Notes: a model not told the origin generated them from the letters alone. A stretch of 64,000 bases of DNA from CAUZFZ01 sp963579025 (GCA_963579025.1 CAUZFZ010000029.1:1-64000); one strand, 5' to 3'; positions 31,236 through 41,179 are shown, counted from the first letter of the stretch. Program-made: numbers and translations.

Positions 31236-32587
31236 GTGAAGAAATTCTCGAAGACCTGCTTGTCGAATGGGAACTGGCTCGTCAGTCCGGTCGCGAGGCG
31301 TCGGTCGGAGAATTGTGTGCCGACAACCCGGAACTGACCGTCGAACTTCAGCAACGCATTGATGATCTGCGTGCAACCGCGTGGATGCTTGATCCGTCGA
31401 CTCACCTGGAACGCACGAACCTGGCGCACGCAGAACTTCCAGCGCGGGACGACACTCTTCCGGAGTCGAATCTGACCGGCCAGCAGTTCGTCGATGCTCT
31501 CGAATCCAGCGGGATTCTGGCGCCGTCCCGACTGCAGCGCGTCCGGGATGGGTATCTGCAGCCGTTTGTGGAAGAGCGTTGCGGTGGCCTCGCGGCGAAT
31601 CTGGTTCGCGACGGCCTGCTGACAACGTATCAGGCCACCGTGCTGTTGAGAGGCGGCGACGATCCGTTGCTGCTGGATCGTTATGTCATTCTGGAAGCAA
31701 TCGGCTCCGGTGGAATGGGCGTCGTCTACAAGGCGCGGCATGTCTCGATGGACCGCATTGTGGCCCTCAAGGTCCTGCCGCGCAGTCTTGAGGACGCCTC
31801 ACGCACCATCCGTCGATTTCAGCGAGAAATCAAAGCCACCGCGCGGCTTTCGCATCCGAACATCGTGACGGCACTGGATGCACACGACGCGGGCGGCACA
31901 CATTTTCTGGTCATGGAATACGTGGACGGCCGGAACTTGATGGACGTTGTACGCGCCCACGGTCCGCTGCCTCTCGAAGAGTCTGTGCGGATCATCATGC
32001 AGGTCGCCGATGCTCTGGCCGAGGCGCATCGTAAGGGCATTGTGCATCGAGACATCAAGCCCTCGAACATCCTGCTGCAACCGGATGGGCAGGCCAAGTT
32101 GCTGGACCTCGGCCTGGCACGCATCAGCCGCCTGAACGCGGATGACATCACCATCAGTGCCCTGACTCAGGACGGACTGGCCATGGGCACCGAGGCTTTC
32201 ATGCCTCCGGAACAGGCCCGCGACTCGAAAACCGCCGACGCCCGTGCCGACATCTACAGTCTGGGCTGCACACTGTTCTATCTGGTCACCGGCCGCCCAC
32301 TGTTCGTGAAACGCACGCCGGTCCTGACGATGGTCGCGCACCGAGAAGAGCCGCCCACGCCCTTGAGAGAAGTTCGCGAAGAAGCTCCCGTGAAACTGGA
32401 CGCTCTCTTCCGTCGGATGGTGAGTAAGTCTCCCGACAACCGACCGCAATCAATGGACGAAGTCCAGTCGGCTCTGCACGCGTGTGGAATTCTCGATGCG
32501 TCCGAGGACGTCGTCGACCCGCCCACGCCGAACGACGCCGGCCTGGTGCGCCGAATCCTGCGATTCGTGCAGCCAAAGCGCTCGTAA
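31232..32587 (+). CDS. Soluble Ser/Thr protein kinase partnered with ECF sigma
   Basis: 451 residues. The first 140 residues form the N-terminal region often found in planctomycete kinases (LLVEWELARQSGREASVGELC, ADNPELTVELQQRI). The kinase domain runs from about 147 to 420: glycine loop GSGGMGVVYKA, Lys in VALKVL, catalytic loop HRDIKPSN (near 272), DLG (in place of DFG) at the metal site, and GTEAFMPPEQ in the activation segment. No transmembrane helix follows, so it is cytoplasmic. GTG at 31232 overlaps the sigma stop. It probably controls the neighbouring sigma factor by phosphorylation. Confidence 0.92.
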   Translation: MSEEILEDLLVEWELARQSGREASVGELCADNPELTVELQQRIDDLRATAWMLDPSTHLERTNLAHAELPARDDTLPESNLTGQQFVDALESSGILAPSRLQRVRDGYLQPFVEERCGGLAANLVRDGLLTTYQATVLLRGGDDPLLLDRYVILEAIGSGGMGVVYKARHVSMDRIVALKVLPRSLEDASRTIRRFQREIKATARLSHPNIVTALDAHDAGGTHFLVMEYVDGRNLMDVVRAHGPLPLEESVRIIMQVADALAEAHRKGIVHRDIKPSNILLQPDGQAKLLDLGLARISRLNADDITISALTQDGLAMGTEAFMPPEQARDSKTADARADIYSLGCTLFYLVTGRPLFVKRTPVLTMVAHREEPPTPLREVREEAPVKLDALFRRMVSKSPDNRPQSMDEVQSALHACGILDASEDVVDPPTPNDAGLVRRILRFVQPKRS

Positions 32588-32621
32588 GCACACGTTGAAC
32601 TCACCCTTCTGGCGCGTCGCT

Positions 32622-33305
32622 TTATTTCAACAGCACCGAGCGGACCTGCATGATCCAGCGGTACGGGATGGCGACGCCTTTCTGCAGCGTCACAAGACCA
32701 CTCACGATTATGGCCTTGTCTTCAGCCATTTCGATCAACTCCATGTCTTTCGGACTCAACTGCAACTCCCACATCCGTTCCTTTTTGGGCGAGATGGAGA
32801 TCTTCACACCAGTTGTCTCACCACCGACAGCCAGCAAACCAGACTGCACCTCACCACGGGTGACGGCATTCACATAGTGTGGCTTTGAGGAAGCGACCGG
32901 GATGCGGACAGGGACCAGCACGTAGTCTTCGTGTCCGACACGACGTCGATCCTCGTCGTCTCGGGCACCATCATCGGCGGGCTCATCTTCGTTGTCCTTT
33001 TTCGGCAGCCGGATCAGGGAACCGCGAATCTCGACAGTCCGACCGTTCAATGCCATGGCTCTGGCACGAAAACCTGGCTCCTTGTCGAAGCCCAGATTGA
33101 ATGTGATATCCAGAAGCGGTGGCTTTCCCTTCGCCGTGATCGAAGCAGTGCTGTCCGTGATGGTCAGTTTTCCGACGACGGTAAGATTCACATAGCTCTT
33201 ATTGCGTTTCTGCACATCCTCGGCGGCAGGCGCAGGGCCGCTTTGCTGCACCAACAGGCAGCTCAGCAACGCGCAGGCGATCAAACCTCTCTTCATCCGA
33301 AACAT
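32622..33305 (-). CDS. Secreted protein of unknown function
   Basis: About 227 residues from ATG at 33305 with GAGGG ten bases upstream. A signal peptide (GLIACALLSCLLVQQSGPAPAA) is followed by a beta-rich domain with one acidic/arginine-rich low-complexity stretch (KKDNEDEPADDGARDDEDRRR, about 105-125). I recognise no family. It begins 14 bases after the subtilase stop and is probably part of its operon. Confidence 0.7.
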   Translation of the reverse strand: MFRMKRGLIACALLSCLLVQQSGPAPAAEDVQKRNKSYVNLTVVGKLTITDSTASITAKGKPPLLDITFNLGFDKEPGFRARAMALNGRTVEIRGSLIRLPKKDNEDEPADDGARDDEDRRRVGHEDYVLVPVRIPVASSKPHYVNAVTRGEVQSGLLAVGGETTGVKISISPKKERMWELQLSPKDMELIEMAEDKAIIVSGLVTLQKGVAIPYRWIMQVRSVLLK

Positions 33306-33318
33306 GTGATCCCGTCCC

Positions 33319-35346
33319 TCATTCACTCACTGCGAATGCCTGCACGTCCAGAGCACCGCCGCCCCGTACGAGAATACTGCCATTCCGAGGCACACGAATC
33401 CACCACTGAATCCGATGTGTCCCAGCAGGCAGCCGCGTAGTCAGACTTGTGCCGAATGGGACATAGTGATTCTTCAGCGTCGTCGTTGCGAGGCGAATCG
33501 ATGACTTGTGCTGCGTCGTCGAGATATTAATGCCTGTCGCAAACGTCACGGGTCTCGCGTCCATTGTGGCGCTGGCACCGGCCTGCAGATAGACCTGCGC
33601 CGGACGATCCAGGCGAACGACGCGACTTGCGAGAACACTTTCCGAGGCGAATCGTCTTCCTGACTGGTAGTAAAATTTGTCAGTGGAATTCCCGGCGATG
33701 GGTGTGGGATTCTCTGGTCGCGTCGGGTTGCCGCCGCCACCGCCACCGTTGTTTCCTCCACCGCCGTTGCCTCCGCCTCCGTCCCCACCTCCGCCACTGC
33801 CAGACAGCAGGAAGCTGACATCCAGCTCACGCCCCTGCGGCCAGAAGCGTGCCAGCGACTGGTTGCTGCGGGCGTTCTGCAGAATCGCCGTTTTCACGTC
33901 GAGGAATGAGGCATTCTGAAAGTTCGGGTGCCCCAGAATCAGCGCCGCGGCACCGGACACGTGCGGTGTCGCCATCGAAGTCCCCGCCAGATAAGCGTAC
34001 TTGCCATTGGGATAGGTACTCAGGATGTCGTCCGTCTGCACGCCACTGGCCGTTCCACCGGGAGCGCCAATGTCGACGCTCCGAAGTCCGTGATTACTGA
34101 ACTTTGAGCGTCCGTCATTAATATTGATGGACCCGACCGCAAGTACGTTCTCGTTCTCAGCATTGGATGGAGAATTCGGCACTTGATCGTTGTTCCGGTT
34201 GTCATTCCCGGCGGCCGCAACAAACAGGATGTCCGCGGCACGCGCTTTTTCGATGGCCTGATTCAAGGCAGCCGATACTCGGCCGGCTGAACCCCAACTG
34301 TTACTTAGAATGTGAGCCCCCTGCCGACGTGCGTAGTCGATGCACTTGATGGCGTCCGCTGTGGAACCGCTCCCATCCCGGCCCAGGAACTTGAGCGCCA
34401 TGATCCGAGTCTGTGCCATCCCAATGACGCCGGTGTTGTTCGCAACGCCCGCAACGGTTCCAGCGCAATGTGTTCCATGTCCCTGGTCATCCAGAGGGTT
34501 GCCTGATGTCTGGCCATTTGCGAACGACGCGCCGTAGACATCGTCAACAACACCATTGCGGTCATCGTCAACGCCGGTTGCACCATCTCGTTCAGCTTCG
34601 TTGACCCACATGTTGTCGCGCAGATCCGGGTGGTTGTAATCCACGCCAGTATCGATCACGGCAACGATGATCGTACGAGGATTGCTGCTGGACTGAACCT
34701 GGTGCGCATTCGTATGACGAATTCCCCATAAGCGTTGTAATTCGGTTTCGCTTCTCGCGGACTCGAGCGTTTGCACTTCCTCCGCGGACAGAATCTGTGC
34801 GGGGTCTGGCTCCGGAATACTCATCGCGAAGTTTGCCTCGATACTTCCGATGGATTCGAGCGATGCAATCGCCACGATTTCGGAATGCAGAATGCCGGCC
34901 GAGCGATGCACGTTCTGTTCCCGAGCCGTCAAAGCAACTGGAGTCACGACCAGGAACTGACCTTCTTTGTAGTCTTCGATAATGTTGAAACCGGCATTTC
35001 GCACGGTGTCATCGTCAGGTCTGGACTTGCCAGCGTAGCTGACAATCAACTGATCCACCGAATCCTCGGCATCCTCAGCCGCCGCTACATTCTGCAGACC
35101 GCTGGTGTTATCGAGGTCACCGTCGACGACCAGGTCACCCCCGACGTTTTTTCCGATCAACAGAGCCCTGTTTTGAACAACGACTCGCAGGCCCGGCGCT
35201 AGTTTCCGCATCACAGGGTCGTTCACGACGCTGTCGACCGGTGGCGTGAACGACATACGCCTTGAAGCTCGCCGCTGGGCGAACGCAATCGAGTCAACAG
35301 ACAGGGCCGTGGCCAGAATCAGGATTGCAGTTGTTCGAGTTCTCAT
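33319..35346 (-). CDS. Secreted subtilisin-like serine protease (S8) with shared C-terminal module
   Basis: 675 residues. Signal peptide 1-23; propeptide-like region to about 215; S8 catalytic domain about 216-500 with Asp232 (VIDTGVDYNHPD), His290 (GHGTHCAGT), the oxyanion Asn381 and Ser457 (GTSMATPHVSG), so the triad is complete. A nearly pure glycine/asparagine linker (about 516-541) leads to a C-terminal beta-type module of about 110 residues ending RLPAGTHRIQWWIRVP...GGALDVQAF. The same module ends both M6 proteases nearby. Exported, probably retained at the surface. Same strand as the M6 genes. Confidence 0.93.
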   Translation of the reverse strand: MRTRTTAILILATALSVDSIAFAQRRASRRMSFTPPVDSVVNDPVMRKLAPGLRVVVQNRALLIGKNVGGDLVVDGDLDNTSGLQNVAAAEDAEDSVDQLIVSYAGKSRPDDDTVRNAGFNIIEDYKEGQFLVVTPVALTAREQNVHRSAGILHSEIVAIASLESIGSIEANFAMSIPEPDPAQILSAEEVQTLESARSETELQRLWGIRHTNAHQVQSSSNPRTIIVAVIDTGVDYNHPDLRDNMWVNEAERDGATGVDDDRNGVVDDVYGASFANGQTSGNPLDDQGHGTHCAGTVAGVANNTGVIGMAQTRIMALKFLGRDGSGSTADAIKCIDYARRQGAHILSNSWGSAGRVSAALNQAIEKARAADILFVAAAGNDNRNNDQVPNSPSNAENENVLAVGSININDGRSKFSNHGLRSVDIGAPGGTASGVQTDDILSTYPNGKYAYLAGTSMATPHVSGAAALILGHPNFQNASFLDVKTAILQNARSNQSLARFWPQGRELDVSFLLSGSGGGGDGGGGNGGGGNNGGGGGGNPTRPENPTPIAGNSTDKFYYQSGRRFASESVLASRVVRLDRPAQVYLQAGASATMDARPVTFATGINISTTQHKSSIRLATTTLKNHYVPFGTSLTTRLPAGTHRIQWWIRVPRNGSILVRGGGALDVQAFAVSE

Positions 35347-35435
35347 GAGTCCTCCTCAGTGGTGCTCTCTTCGGCAGGCAGTTGTTTTACATGGATCAAA
35401 TTCATGTGTTGCAAAGTCGATTTGTGTCGCGTGCT

Positions 35436-37334
35436 CTACCTGCTCTGTACGGGAAATGCTTTAATGGAAAGTGACCCGCCGCGATCGAAACGCAGGTCGG
35501 TGTTGGGTGTACGAAACACCCATCGAATCGTGTGCTGACCAGCCGGTAGAGACTGGCGACTGTTCACTCGAACGCAAACGTGATGTTCAGCCTCCGGCAC
35601 ACTGACCAGCCGCAGCGAGTCGCTCCAGACATCGGGTCGCTCGCCACTCCCCGCCGTGAGTCCCGTCGAAAATGCTCGACTGGCAGCATCCGCCGTCACA
35701 CTGGTATGGCCGTCGATATGCACGCGACTCTCAACTGAGAGATTCAATTGCGCCTCCATGACGACACCACCATTCGCTGGCAACCGCGTATTATCGTCAG
35801 AAGAAAACTCCACTGCGACGAGCTTCCCTCCTTGAATCGAAAGTAGGGAGCCAGCCGCGGAAGGAGCCAGCCGTGGGCTTTCCATCCCGACGTCGTACCG
35901 AAACGTCATTACTGGCCCGGAAGCCGAAATATCGCTGATGCGATGCCGCACTTGCGCAAGCCGCGGGTCGGCAACATAGGGGCGCAATCCCGGCAGCGAG
36001 TCCGAGTCGATCGAGTCGACATGCCCCGCGCGGAACAGGTCATCGGCGTCGCCCAGGTTGCGGCCCTGTTCCAGGTCATAACGGCCGTCGGCCTGCAGGA
36101 GCGAGACCATGTAGTGTTTGTTGTTTGCCGGCCACCCAGGCTGGCCGGGATATCCGGGATAGCCAGGATCGTAATTCGTATTTTCCTTCTCATCAATGTG
36201 CCAGATGGCCAGACCGCCAGCACTGCCGGGGAGATGACGGTCAAATCCCGTTGGCTGTCGGTTTTCGATGAGCAGGTACTCTCCAGCCGGAAAGCCTGCA
36301 TCGATCCGATAAATCTCCGCATGCTCTTCAATCTGGCGAATTGTATAGACGCCAGAGTTGTGGATGACTTTCGGCGTGACCCATCCGGCGATGACTCTTG
36401 ACCACGCACTCAAATGTGGAGGGAAGTGTCCCGATCCATCGAATCCCCGAGACACTCCCATCAGTCCCCAGGCACCGATGCCGGAACCTTTCGTGCCATA
36501 GAGGTCAGGAAGATTCCCAAGATGAGCGGCCTCGTGAGCCAGGAGACTGAGGCGGCATGGCTTCGCACCGCTCAGATCGCGTAACCCGGTCGAAATGGCA
36601 TAGTCGGTGACACGCATTCCGGATCGCGGCGATGCCCACGGCGAAATGTGAGACTTATGCGACCAGACACGGTCATTCCTGGCCGTGCCGTCGACGTCCG
36701 GTCCGGGCGTTTCACTCCCGTAGCCGGAATGTATGAACGTCACCAGGTCGACATAACTATCGGCGTTGCAATCAAACTTCGTGAAGTCGATCAGGTTGTT
36801 CCGCTCCGCATAGTCGATCACATACTGAACTGCCTCTGGCACATGGCCGACGCTCCGCGCAACGCCATCGGCGTAATATTGTTCGGTTTTCGGTAGATCG
36901 ATCCAGTCGACGACGTGCGCGACAATGTCGAACTGGTCATAGGAAACCTCGCGGGCGTAATCGAATGCGCTTCCGCCCGGCGCGTAGTCCGGATGTCCCC
37001 CCTTACTATTAAGAATTGCCTCATACACCTTGGGTTCAGGCAGCTGGCGATTCCGATGGTTCCGAAAACGTACCAGGAAGACGATCTTGTCGATCTGGCC
37101 AGTCTGAGGGAGTGGCTTTTTTCCGGGGACCTCCGCAGCCGGAGCGCCCGGAAAATCGAGGCTGGGTTCCGGGTAGCCCGCCTTGTCGTCGTCACGGCCC
37201 GGCAGCACATCACCCTGCGCCTGCACATGCCCGCAACTCGTATAACTGACCGCGAACACGAACCAGCATGCCAGGCCGACCGGCCACCGAATTCTGTCCA
37301 AATGGAAAGTGCAGGTGCTCATGATGGCGTTCAA
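35436..37334 (-). CDS. M6-family metalloprotease without propeptide
   Basis: 632 residues. A hydrophobic leader (about 17-38), a proline-rich stretch, and the catalytic domain with HEAAHLGNLPDLYG: zinc ligands His267 and His271, catalytic Glu268 and the third ligand region near Asp277. Further family signatures are GIGAWGLMG, EYLLIENRQPTGFDRHLPG, GLAIWHID and the glycine/proline run DPGYPGYPGQPGWP. The C-terminal module ends SLPAGQHTIRWVFRTP...GGSLSIKAF. It lacks the N-terminal pro-domain seen in its paralogue at 38112-40814. Secreted peptidase; substrate unknown. Confidence 0.9.
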   Translation of the reverse strand: MNAIMSTCTFHLDRIRWPVGLACWFVFAVSYTSCGHVQAQGDVLPGRDDDKAGYPEPSLDFPGAPAAEVPGKKPLPQTGQIDKIVFLVRFRNHRNRQLPEPKVYEAILNSKGGHPDYAPGGSAFDYAREVSYDQFDIVAHVVDWIDLPKTEQYYADGVARSVGHVPEAVQYVIDYAERNNLIDFTKFDCNADSYVDLVTFIHSGYGSETPGPDVDGTARNDRVWSHKSHISPWASPRSGMRVTDYAISTGLRDLSGAKPCRLSLLAHEAAHLGNLPDLYGTKGSGIGAWGLMGVSRGFDGSGHFPPHLSAWSRVIAGWVTPKVIHNSGVYTIRQIEEHAEIYRIDAGFPAGEYLLIENRQPTGFDRHLPGSAGGLAIWHIDEKENTNYDPGYPGYPGQPGWPANNKHYMVSLLQADGRYDLEQGRNLGDADDLFRAGHVDSIDSDSLPGLRPYVADPRLAQVRHRISDISASGPVMTFRYDVGMESPRLAPSAAGSLLSIQGGKLVAVEFSSDDNTRLPANGGVVMEAQLNLSVESRVHIDGHTSVTADAASRAFSTGLTAGSGERPDVWSDSLRLVSVPEAEHHVCVRVNSRQSLPAGQHTIRWVFRTPNTDLRFDRGGSLSIKAFPVQSR

Positions 37335-37360
37335 TAACTCGAATGACGGTAGTGAGGTTC

Positions 37361-37978
37361 TTAGTTGACGTTCCGAAGCAGGTCGTCGACGTCGTCTCCT
37401 GCATTGCCATCCGGCACTCGACCGTTGCCCTGTTCCAGCTTTTCCAGCCTTGCCCTCAAACTGGCGAGTCTGTCAGACAGTTTCAGGAGGTCTTCGGGGG
37501 AACATCTGCACGCGTCGTTCGCGGTAGACTGAATGCCGTTTAGTGTCTCAGCGCCTTTGACAGTCTGCAGTGTCAGCCGAATACGAGTTGTCGACAGCGG
37601 CCCTGTGGGCATATTGAAGGCCTGCGAAGTTGAGAGCACTATGGTCGGTGCGAAATTCACAGAGGGGACAGAAAACGTGCGGATGCCTGGGGCCGGGTAT
37701 GTAATACCTGGTGAGAAAACCCCGACGGGCGCGACCGAGTGAGAGTAGTAACCTCGATTCGTCAGGCTCCGAAGAACGCCGGCGTTGATGGCAACGGATC
37801 GTGGCGCGTTGAGAACCAACGGGTTCGGAATCGCCGTCATAATGCTGTTACCCACAGGTCCGAATGATTGAGCTGCGGGTACGTTGCAGTTGGGCAGGAC
37901 GGTCGTTTGAGCCATGAGGTGTTGACTGAACGCAGCCAGCGTCAGACTGGCAAGAGTCGCCGTCAGAGTCGTATGCAT
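37361..37978 (-). CDS. Secreted protein between the M6 proteases
   Basis: 205 residues with a signal peptide (MHTTLTATLASLTLAAFSQHLMAQ). The middle is a beta-rich, proline/serine-containing domain; the C-terminus holds a pair of cysteines (ACRC) and a heptad-like helix (LLKLSDRLASLRARLEKLEQ) that could dimerise, then an acidic tail. It ends 26 bases before the M6 gene downstream, so it is co-transcribed with it. I do not recognise a family; it could be a binding partner or substrate of the proteases. Confidence 0.7.
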   Translation of the reverse strand: MHTTLTATLASLTLAAFSQHLMAQTTVLPNCNVPAAQSFGPVGNSIMTAIPNPLVLNAPRSVAINAGVLRSLTNRGYYSHSVAPVGVFSPGITYPAPGIRTFSVPSVNFAPTIVLSTSQAFNMPTGPLSTTRIRLTLQTVKGAETLNGIQSTANDACRCSPEDLLKLSDRLASLRARLEKLEQGNGRVPDGNAGDDVDDLLRNVN

Positions 37979-38111
37979 GGATGTCTCCTCTAACTGAACT
38001 GGTGTGTGAAACCCGTGGCAACATTATTCCGGTGACTGAAGAAGTCGTTGGAAGGTTCCATCTCTTACGAGGACAGTGGCGACGACAATTCGGTCTAGTG
38101 AAGGGCCGGGT

Positions 38112-40814
38112 TTACGGTGCTGAAAGCAGTTCTGCCGTGATAATCCCACCGCCAATCGCATACGTGGGGGCATCACCTTCTGGTTGAATGCGCCAATAGA
38201 TGGTGTGTGTGCCCTGGGGCAAACGCTTCGTGGTCTGTGATTCATGGCTCACACACTGGTCGGCGAAACTCGTCTCGATTCTTTGGAGTGAGTCCGGCCA
38301 GCCTGGCGCCTTCGGATCTTCCGAATCAGTCAGAGACAAGAGGATCGTGTTTCGTTCGCCAGGGCTTGCGAAACTCATGGCAGTCGTTAGACGCACATCC
38401 ATTGACTTTGCCAGCTTAATTGTGACTGATGCGATGAAACCGGATTCGGCGAAAGCCGTGGGTTTCCGGCCTCCGATGTCTGCCCAGACTATGTCTACCG
38501 GTACGCGCCCGGGACTGCTTCCAAACGCAGCGGTCGAGGCGGATGAGACGACAGCGGATGGCTCCGGTGTCGAGGTGACAGATTTCTGTGATCGTGGTGC
38601 GTCCAGGTCGATGTAGGTCAGGAAAGGCAAACTCGTGGTCCGTGGGGCCGGAGGTTGCGGTGTCGTCGCTGCTGGCACGTTCGATTCGCGCACGACCAAT
38701 TCAGCCGCACGGTCAGCTCCGACAATGGTTTTCACGAGAGATGTTTCCGGCTCCACATCCACTTTGCCTTCAGGCATTTTCAGGATCAGCCGTAGCGTGT
38801 GGCGGCCAGCAGGAAATGTGCGAACGATTGTTGTTTTGAGCGGCAGCAACTGATCTGTTCTCTCGAAGGTGGCAATTCGCCGAGAAGTCCGCCACACAGC
38901 AGTTTCCTGAGTGAGGGCAATCTCGACCGTCTGTCGCGCGACAGTCGAACGCAGCATGGCCACACCCGTTACGGACACGGTCGCTGGCTCATCCAGCTCC
39001 AGGACCAGTTCCCGGAGCACCTGCGGAGCCTCCGTCAGTTCTCGATCGGGAGCATTCGCGGTCGGTTCAGTCGGCCGACGAGCTTCATTCGGCTGAGTTG
39101 GTTTTGCCGCGGTCTCAAGATCATTGGCTGTGTTCGACCGAGCGATTGGAAGGAAGTCGACACAGAAAGTCATTTTCTCGGCAGACTCGGAAATTCGATA
39201 AATACGTATGCCTGTCTGCCGGACGACTCCAAGCTGGTACGAGTTTGTGTTTGGATTTGTGCCAGGTCCCGTTTCTGCAATTCCCGTCGCCCGGAACAAG
39301 TCGTCTCCGTCCCCATGGTTGCCCCCCCGTTCGAGATCATTGCGTCCGTCCGCCTGCAGAAGGGCAACGCGCAGATGTGAGTTGTTGCGGGGGAATCCCG
39401 GATATCCCGGGTAGCCGGGGTCGTTCTCGCTGGTCTTACGGTCGTCAACATGCCACACCGCAAGTCCGCCCTTGCGACCGTCACTGCCGGCGGGGATCTG
39501 TCGATCGAAACCCACCGGCTGGCGATTCTCGATCAGCAGGTATTCGCCGGCGGGGAATCCACGCGTGATCTTAAATACGTCCGGAAATGTCTCCACGGCG
39601 CGCGCGGTGTACTCACCTGGTTTGTCGATGATCTCAGGCTCGACCCACTTCAGCATGAGTTTGGTCCAGGGCGACATGTGCATCGGGTAATGCTGCGTAC
39701 GGTCAAATCCCCATGAGTCACCGAGCAGTCCCCAAACGCCGATGCCGGCTCCCGTATCAGTTTCGTAGTGGCTTCTTGTGTTGTAGAGATCCGGGAGTCC
39801 GATCAGGTGTCCCGCCTCATGACTCAGCACGCCGACACGACACGGCCCGTTTCCCAGGCGACCAAACAGCCCCGCCACAACAGCCACCTTGCGTACCTTC
39901 AATCCAGTTCGGGATGTCCACTCCGGCAACGTGTATTGCATCGAGTTAATTCGTTGACTGTACGGCACACCGTCGGGATCACTCCCGCCAGCTTCCGAAC
40001 CGTAGCCACTGTGTAGAAAACCAACCGCGTCCAGGTAGCCGTCACCATTACGGTCGAATTCGCTCAGATCCAGACTGGGAAAGTCAGTGTCGGCAGCTCC
40101 CAGTGCGTGAAAGCAGGCCTCGTCGAGTCGATACCCGTTCGCAATGGTCCTTGCCTCGGTCCACTCGGCGTAGTGACTTTCCGGCTTCGGCAGGTCAATC
40201 CAGGGGAGTACGTGGAGCGTCGGCGTGAACTGCCCGTAGGACACTTCGCGCATGTAGTCGCGCACACTTCCAACCGGAGCGTGCTCTGGATCGCCGCCGT
40301 CGCGGTTGAAAATGCGGTGCAGGGTCTCTGAATCTGGCAGTTCCCGTTCCCGGTGATTGGAAAACCGCATCGGGATAATCAGCACGTTGAACTCGCCAAC
40401 CGCACGTTGAAACTCCGGACCACCCGGCTTATCGTCCGGTCCGATCCCACGGATACGCCGACTGCTGAAACGCACACCCTGCGGGATACCGACGGTCTCC
40501 GGATCAACCTGCCCCTTGATGTGCCCACTGGGAACAAGATGGCCAGTCTTCAGGTCGATTTTCGCGTACTCGAATCGATCCTTGACCTTCATCAGGGAGT
40601 AGCCAGCCTGGTCCTCGAAGAAAATGAAGTCGCTGTCTCCCTTACTCTTGAGCAGTTCGGTGGTCCCGTCTGGCAACCGAAGCAACTCGTCACAGCGACA
40701 AACGCCGTACGGGGACATCACGAAACAGGCCGCGATCAGCGCCACGACAGTAGTTGTCGAAGTCGACGAAATGCGGTCTCTCGATGAGCGGCGCGAAGCG
40801 GTCAAAGTCATCAT
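38112..40814 (-). CDS. M6-family metalloprotease with propeptide and two C-terminal modules
   Basis: 900 residues. After a leader (about 20-42) comes a typical M6 pro-domain (LPDGTTELLKSKGDSDFIF, FEDQAGYSLMKV, about 45-120), then the catalytic domain with HEAGHLIGLPDLYN (His332, Glu333, His336, Asp342), GIGVWGLLGDSWGFD and EYLLIENRQPVGFD. Two copies of the C-terminal beta-type module follow: one ending FPAGRHTLRLILKMP, the other ending LPQGTHTIYWRIQP...GGGIITAEL. A promoter is predicted at 40985-41013. Secreted peptidase; a paralogue of the gene at 35436. Confidence 0.92.
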   Translation of the reverse strand: MMTLTASRRSSRDRISSTSTTTVVALIAACFVMSPYGVCRCDELLRLPDGTTELLKSKGDSDFIFFEDQAGYSLMKVKDRFEYAKIDLKTGHLVPSGHIKGQVDPETVGIPQGVRFSSRRIRGIGPDDKPGGPEFQRAVGEFNVLIIPMRFSNHRERELPDSETLHRIFNRDGGDPEHAPVGSVRDYMREVSYGQFTPTLHVLPWIDLPKPESHYAEWTEARTIANGYRLDEACFHALGAADTDFPSLDLSEFDRNGDGYLDAVGFLHSGYGSEAGGSDPDGVPYSQRINSMQYTLPEWTSRTGLKVRKVAVVAGLFGRLGNGPCRVGVLSHEAGHLIGLPDLYNTRSHYETDTGAGIGVWGLLGDSWGFDRTQHYPMHMSPWTKLMLKWVEPEIIDKPGEYTARAVETFPDVFKITRGFPAGEYLLIENRQPVGFDRQIPAGSDGRKGGLAVWHVDDRKTSENDPGYPGYPGFPRNNSHLRVALLQADGRNDLERGGNHGDGDDLFRATGIAETGPGTNPNTNSYQLGVVRQTGIRIYRISESAEKMTFCVDFLPIARSNTANDLETAAKPTQPNEARRPTEPTANAPDRELTEAPQVLRELVLELDEPATVSVTGVAMLRSTVARQTVEIALTQETAVWRTSRRIATFERTDQLLPLKTTIVRTFPAGRHTLRLILKMPEGKVDVEPETSLVKTIVGADRAAELVVRESNVPAATTPQPPAPRTTSLPFLTYIDLDAPRSQKSVTSTPEPSAVVSSASTAAFGSSPGRVPVDIVWADIGGRKPTAFAESGFIASVTIKLAKSMDVRLTTAMSFASPGERNTILLSLTDSEDPKAPGWPDSLQRIETSFADQCVSHESQTTKRLPQGTHTIYWRIQPEGDAPTYAIGGGIITAELLSAP

Positions 40815-40984
40815 TCGTCCATCCAGAACATGCTCTGATTTTCAGCTTCCGACGGGAACAGTTCCTGTCGGATCGCCGTGGCGAGCCCGTTTCGCAGCGG
40901 GGCATTCGGCGGGCGTCAATCATACGAATGACCGTCCACCGATACAGATCATCAAGCACACCTGCGGTGCAGGGTTCGAGGCGT

Positions 40985-41013
40985 ATCATGTTTCGGTTGT
41001 GACGGTTTGTCAA
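40985..41013 (-). promoter_or_regulatory. Promoter of the large M6 protease gene
   Basis: On the minus strand a perfect TTGACA (41013-41008) is followed after 17 bases by CATGAT (40990-40985), a 4/6 -10 box. It predicts a leader of about 165 bases before the ATG at 40814. Confidence 0.45.
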
Positions 41014-41179
41014 GATAGGAGCTTTAAGAAGATTACATTGAGTGAGATGTTTCGTTAAGAACTGTGCGTAAAGTATGATTTACAAAATAGTTGTGGCTCA
41101 TCAAGAGTTATCGAGTGCGTGGACACGTCATCTCTATCGCCAGCTATCAGAAATAGTCCATATAACGCATATATTCCTG

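Noticed and set aside
33677..33919. Proline-rich plus-strand frame
   Set aside because: It is the antisense reading of the glycine-rich linker of the subtilase.
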